Shown here piece by piece: positions 62,538 to 64,000 of a stretch of 64,000 bases of DNA; the first letter of the stretch is position 1; each line of letters starts with the position of its first letter. The notes beneath the pieces were generated by a model that saw only the letters and a program-made list of their open reading frames with translations, was not told the origin of the DNA and did no database searches. The position numbers and the translations under genes are program-made. This stretch comes from Bacteroidaceae bacterium HV4-6-C5C (GTDB taxonomy: Bacteria; Bacteroidota; Bacteroidia; Bacteroidales; Bacteroidaceae): contig VOIU01000008.1 of assembly GCA_007896885.1 (NCBI GenBank), forward strand, positions 62,001 through 126,000. The letters are read 5' to 3'.

Positions 62538-62568
62538 GCATCGGTTTATTATGACTGATGCTTTTTTT
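62538..62568 (+). terminator. Rho-independent terminator after the amylase gene
   Basis: GCATCGGT (62538-62545) and ACTGATGC (62554-62561) form an 8-bp stem with one G-T pair, followed by seven T residues. It is 207 bp after the amylase stop. The 62332-62537 stretch is AT-rich with no other recognisable element. Confidence 0.75.
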
Positions 62569-62602
62569 GTATCCGTTTATAGTAAGTTACGAAAATAATG
62601 TG

Positions 62603-62610
62603 TAAGTTTG
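62603..62610 (+). promoter_or_regulatory. -7 element of the DUF2461 gene
   Basis: TAAGTTTG matches TAnnTTTG and is 26 bp before the ATG at 62636. No -33 TTG was found. Confidence 0.5.
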
Positions 62611-62635
62611 TCAGATAATAAGGAAGAATAGTAGT

Positions 62636-63301
62636 ATGAATATCCCTGTTATATTTAACTTTCTAGAAAGTTTAGATGCTAACAATAATCGCGAGTGGTT
62701 TAATTCACATCGTGAACAGTATGAGCAGGCGCGTGAAGAGTTTGAGAAACTACTCACTGCAATAATTTCAAGAATAAGCTTGTTTGATGAGAGTATTCGT
62801 GGTGTTGAGGCTAAAGATTGCACTTATCGAATTTACAGAGATACTCGCTTTTCTCTGGATAAAACCCCTTATAAAACTCATTTTGGCGGGTACATTAATG
62901 CCCGTGGCAAAAAATCCGATCATTGTGGTTATTATGTGCATATAGAACCGGGGAAATGTTTGCTTGCCGGTGGTAGTTACTGTCTGCCTCCAAACATATT
63001 TAAAGCCGTTCGCCAAGCTGTATATGACAATATGGATGAATTTAGGAGCATTGTCGAAGATCCTCAATTCAAGCAATACTTTCCTGTAATTGGTGATTCT
63101 TTCTTAAAAACCGCTCCTAAGGGATTCCCAAAAGATTATGAACACTTGCAGTATTTGAAGTGCAAAGAATACACTTGTTGTTACTATGTTTCCGACGACT
63201 TTTTTAGATCACCGGATTCTCTCAAACATATTAGTGACGTATTTAAGCAACTTAAGCGCTTTGCTGATTTCTTAAATTATACGATTGACGATTTCGAATA
63301 A
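62636..63301 (+). CDS. DUF2461 (TIGR02453) protein
   Basis: 221 residues with the family's diagnostic NNREWFNSHREQYEQAREEFE near the N-terminus, TYRIYRDTRFSLDKTPYKTHFGG and GYYVHIEPGKCLLAGG. The function of this family is unknown. Normal length, no signal peptide. It precedes a YhcH-family gene by 40 bp and glgB beyond. Confidence 0.92.
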   Translation: MNIPVIFNFLESLDANNNREWFNSHREQYEQAREEFEKLLTAIISRISLFDESIRGVEAKDCTYRIYRDTRFSLDKTPYKTHFGGYINARGKKSDHCGYYVHIEPGKCLLAGGSYCLPPNIFKAVRQAVYDNMDEFRSIVEDPQFKQYFPVIGDSFLKTAPKGFPKDYEHLQYLKCKEYTCCYYVSDDFFRSPDSLKHISDVFKQLKRFADFLNYTIDDFE

Positions 63302-63341
63302 ATTTTATATTAAGATTAACTAACTTAAAACATTAGGTATT

Positions 63342-63791
63342 ATGGTAGTAGACCGATTGGAAAATTTGGATAAATACGTTTCTTTAAATCCTTTATTTTC
63401 ACAAGCTGTTGATTTTCTCAAGTCACATGATTTGCAAAACATGGAAATAGGAAAAATAGAGTTAAATGGACAAGATTTGGTTCTGAATGTTGCTCAAACT
63501 AATCCAAAGACCAAAGAAGAAGCTAAATTGGAAACTCACAACGCATTTATTGATATCCAGATACCTCTTTCCGGAGCAGAAATTATGGGATATACTCCAG
63601 GAAAAGACTGCCTACCTGCAAATGCTACATACAATGCAGAGAAAGATATTACTTTCTTTGAAGGACTAGCAGAAAATTATCTGACCATAAAACCTGGAAT
63701 GTTTGCTATATTCTTTCCTCAAGATGGACATGCTCCCGGTATTACTCCTGAAGGAGTAAAGAAAATAATCGTAAAAGTAAAAGCTTTATAA
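63342..63791 (+). CDS. YhcH/YjgK/YiaL-family protein
   Basis: 149 residues forming a cupin-like fold. ETHNAFIDIQIPLSGAEIMG and FAIFFPQDGHAPGI are the conserved segments carrying putative metal ligands (His, Glu/Asp, His). Related proteins (YhcH, EbgC) have been linked to sialic-acid or sugar metabolism, but no such pathway genes are here. The 149-residue length is typical. It is 31 bp before glgB. Confidence 0.9.
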   Translation: MVVDRLENLDKYVSLNPLFSQAVDFLKSHDLQNMEIGKIELNGQDLVLNVAQTNPKTKEEAKLETHNAFIDIQIPLSGAEIMGYTPGKDCLPANATYNAEKDITFFEGLAENYLTIKPGMFAIFFPQDGHAPGITPEGVKKIIVKVKAL

Positions 63792-63822
63792 ACAAGCTAT
63801 TATCTAAATATATTCCTAAGTT

Positions 63823-64000
63823 ATGGAAACATTGAATCTAATCAAAAATGACCCCTGGTTGGAACCTTTTGCTGGTGCCATTAACGGACGTCACCAATAT
63901 GCTTTAAGTAAAGAAGGTGAGTTGATTGCAAATGGAGACAGAAAAACGTTGTCCGACTTTGCCACAGGATATCTCTATTTTGGGTTGCATCGTACGGAAA
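63823..64000 (+). CDS. glgB: 1,4-alpha-glucan branching enzyme, N-terminal part (partial)
   Basis: Open frame from the ATG at 63823 running off the right edge, 59 complete codons. METLNLIKNDPWLEPFAGAI and then LSDFATGYLYFGLHRTE match the N-terminal helical segment of GlgB/eukaryote-type branching enzymes, where the first residues are xDPWLEPY. The catalytic domain is outside the window. Together with the amylase upstream it suggests glycogen metabolism. Confidence 0.8.
   Translation, partial: METLNLIKNDPWLEPFAGAINGRHQYALSKEGELIANGDRKTLSDFATGYLYFGLHRTE

Noticed and set aside
1-64000. tRNA, rRNA, insertion sequence, integrase or phage genes
   Set aside because: I looked through the intergenic gaps and ORFs and found no tRNA-like cloverleaf, transposase motif or terminal inverted repeats with target duplications.

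Overview
The window looks like a stretch of a Bacteroides-type chromosome (phylum Bacteroidota). Support comes from several features: a SusC/SusD-type outer-membrane pair, a type III glutamine synthetase, an LL-diaminopimelate aminotransferase, secreted proteins with short lipoprotein signals, and many upstream elements matching the Bacteroides -7 consensus TAnnTTTG, a few with a -33 TTG/TTTG. It reads as core chromosome. I saw no integrase, transposase, phage gene, tRNA, rRNA or CRISPR array.

Layout. 1-7000 (minus strand): the tryptophan operon in the order trpL-trpB-trpE-trpG-trpD-trpC-trpF-trpA, with trpA cut by the window edge. Ahead of trpB lie a canonical promoter, a 29-codon leader peptide with three consecutive Trp codons, and a 19-bp terminator hairpin, together a textbook-style attenuator. 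7094-7852 (plus): a 37-residue membrane peptide and a DUF308 membrane protein. 8174-13058 (minus): nitrogen assimilation, in transcription order a beta-barrel outer-membrane protein, PII (glnB), ammonium channel (amtB), glutamine synthetase III (glnN). 13229-15360 (minus): dapF-dapL of the lysine/peptidoglycan pathway. 15700-23107: a secreted glycerophosphodiester phosphodiesterase, a small secreted protein of unknown function, a SusC/SusD pair and a secreted metallophosphoesterase, which together suggest use of a phosphoester. 23891-31768 (minus): gltB, gltD, asnB. 32143-40591 (plus): glmS, a long PurF-like amidotransferase, carA, carB. With trpG/trpE this gives an unusual concentration of glutamine-making and glutamine-using enzymes.

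40975-48196: a class A penicillin-binding protein, a short HPPK-like protein, kdsB, an M16 peptidase homologue lacking its zinc motif, a secreted MORN-repeat protein and prs. 48376-55012: a giant double-module sensor kinase (apparently two membrane kinases fused), its response regulator and an AbgT-family transporter. 55323-59677: a BamE-like/DUF4476 lipoprotein, an ECF S-component-like membrane protein, an orphan phosphoribosyltransferase, a Tat-exported DUF362 protein and a polyferredoxin resembling a NapH-NapG fusion. 59791-64000: a patatin-like phospholipase, a cytoplasmic GH13 amylase, DUF2461 and YhcH-family proteins, and the start of glgB.

The most unusual signal is non-coding. Three intergenic regions (trpG-trpD, after carB, and between the SusC/D locus and asnB) hold arrays of short imperfect palindromes with a 3-nt centre repeated at exactly 22 bp for five to nine units; a fourth, weaker array lies after the AbgT gene. 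Two arrays 37 kb apart share the same palindrome (AACAGATGGTCTGTT); a third has the same period and architecture but a different sequence with covarying arms. I do not recognise this as a named repeat family.
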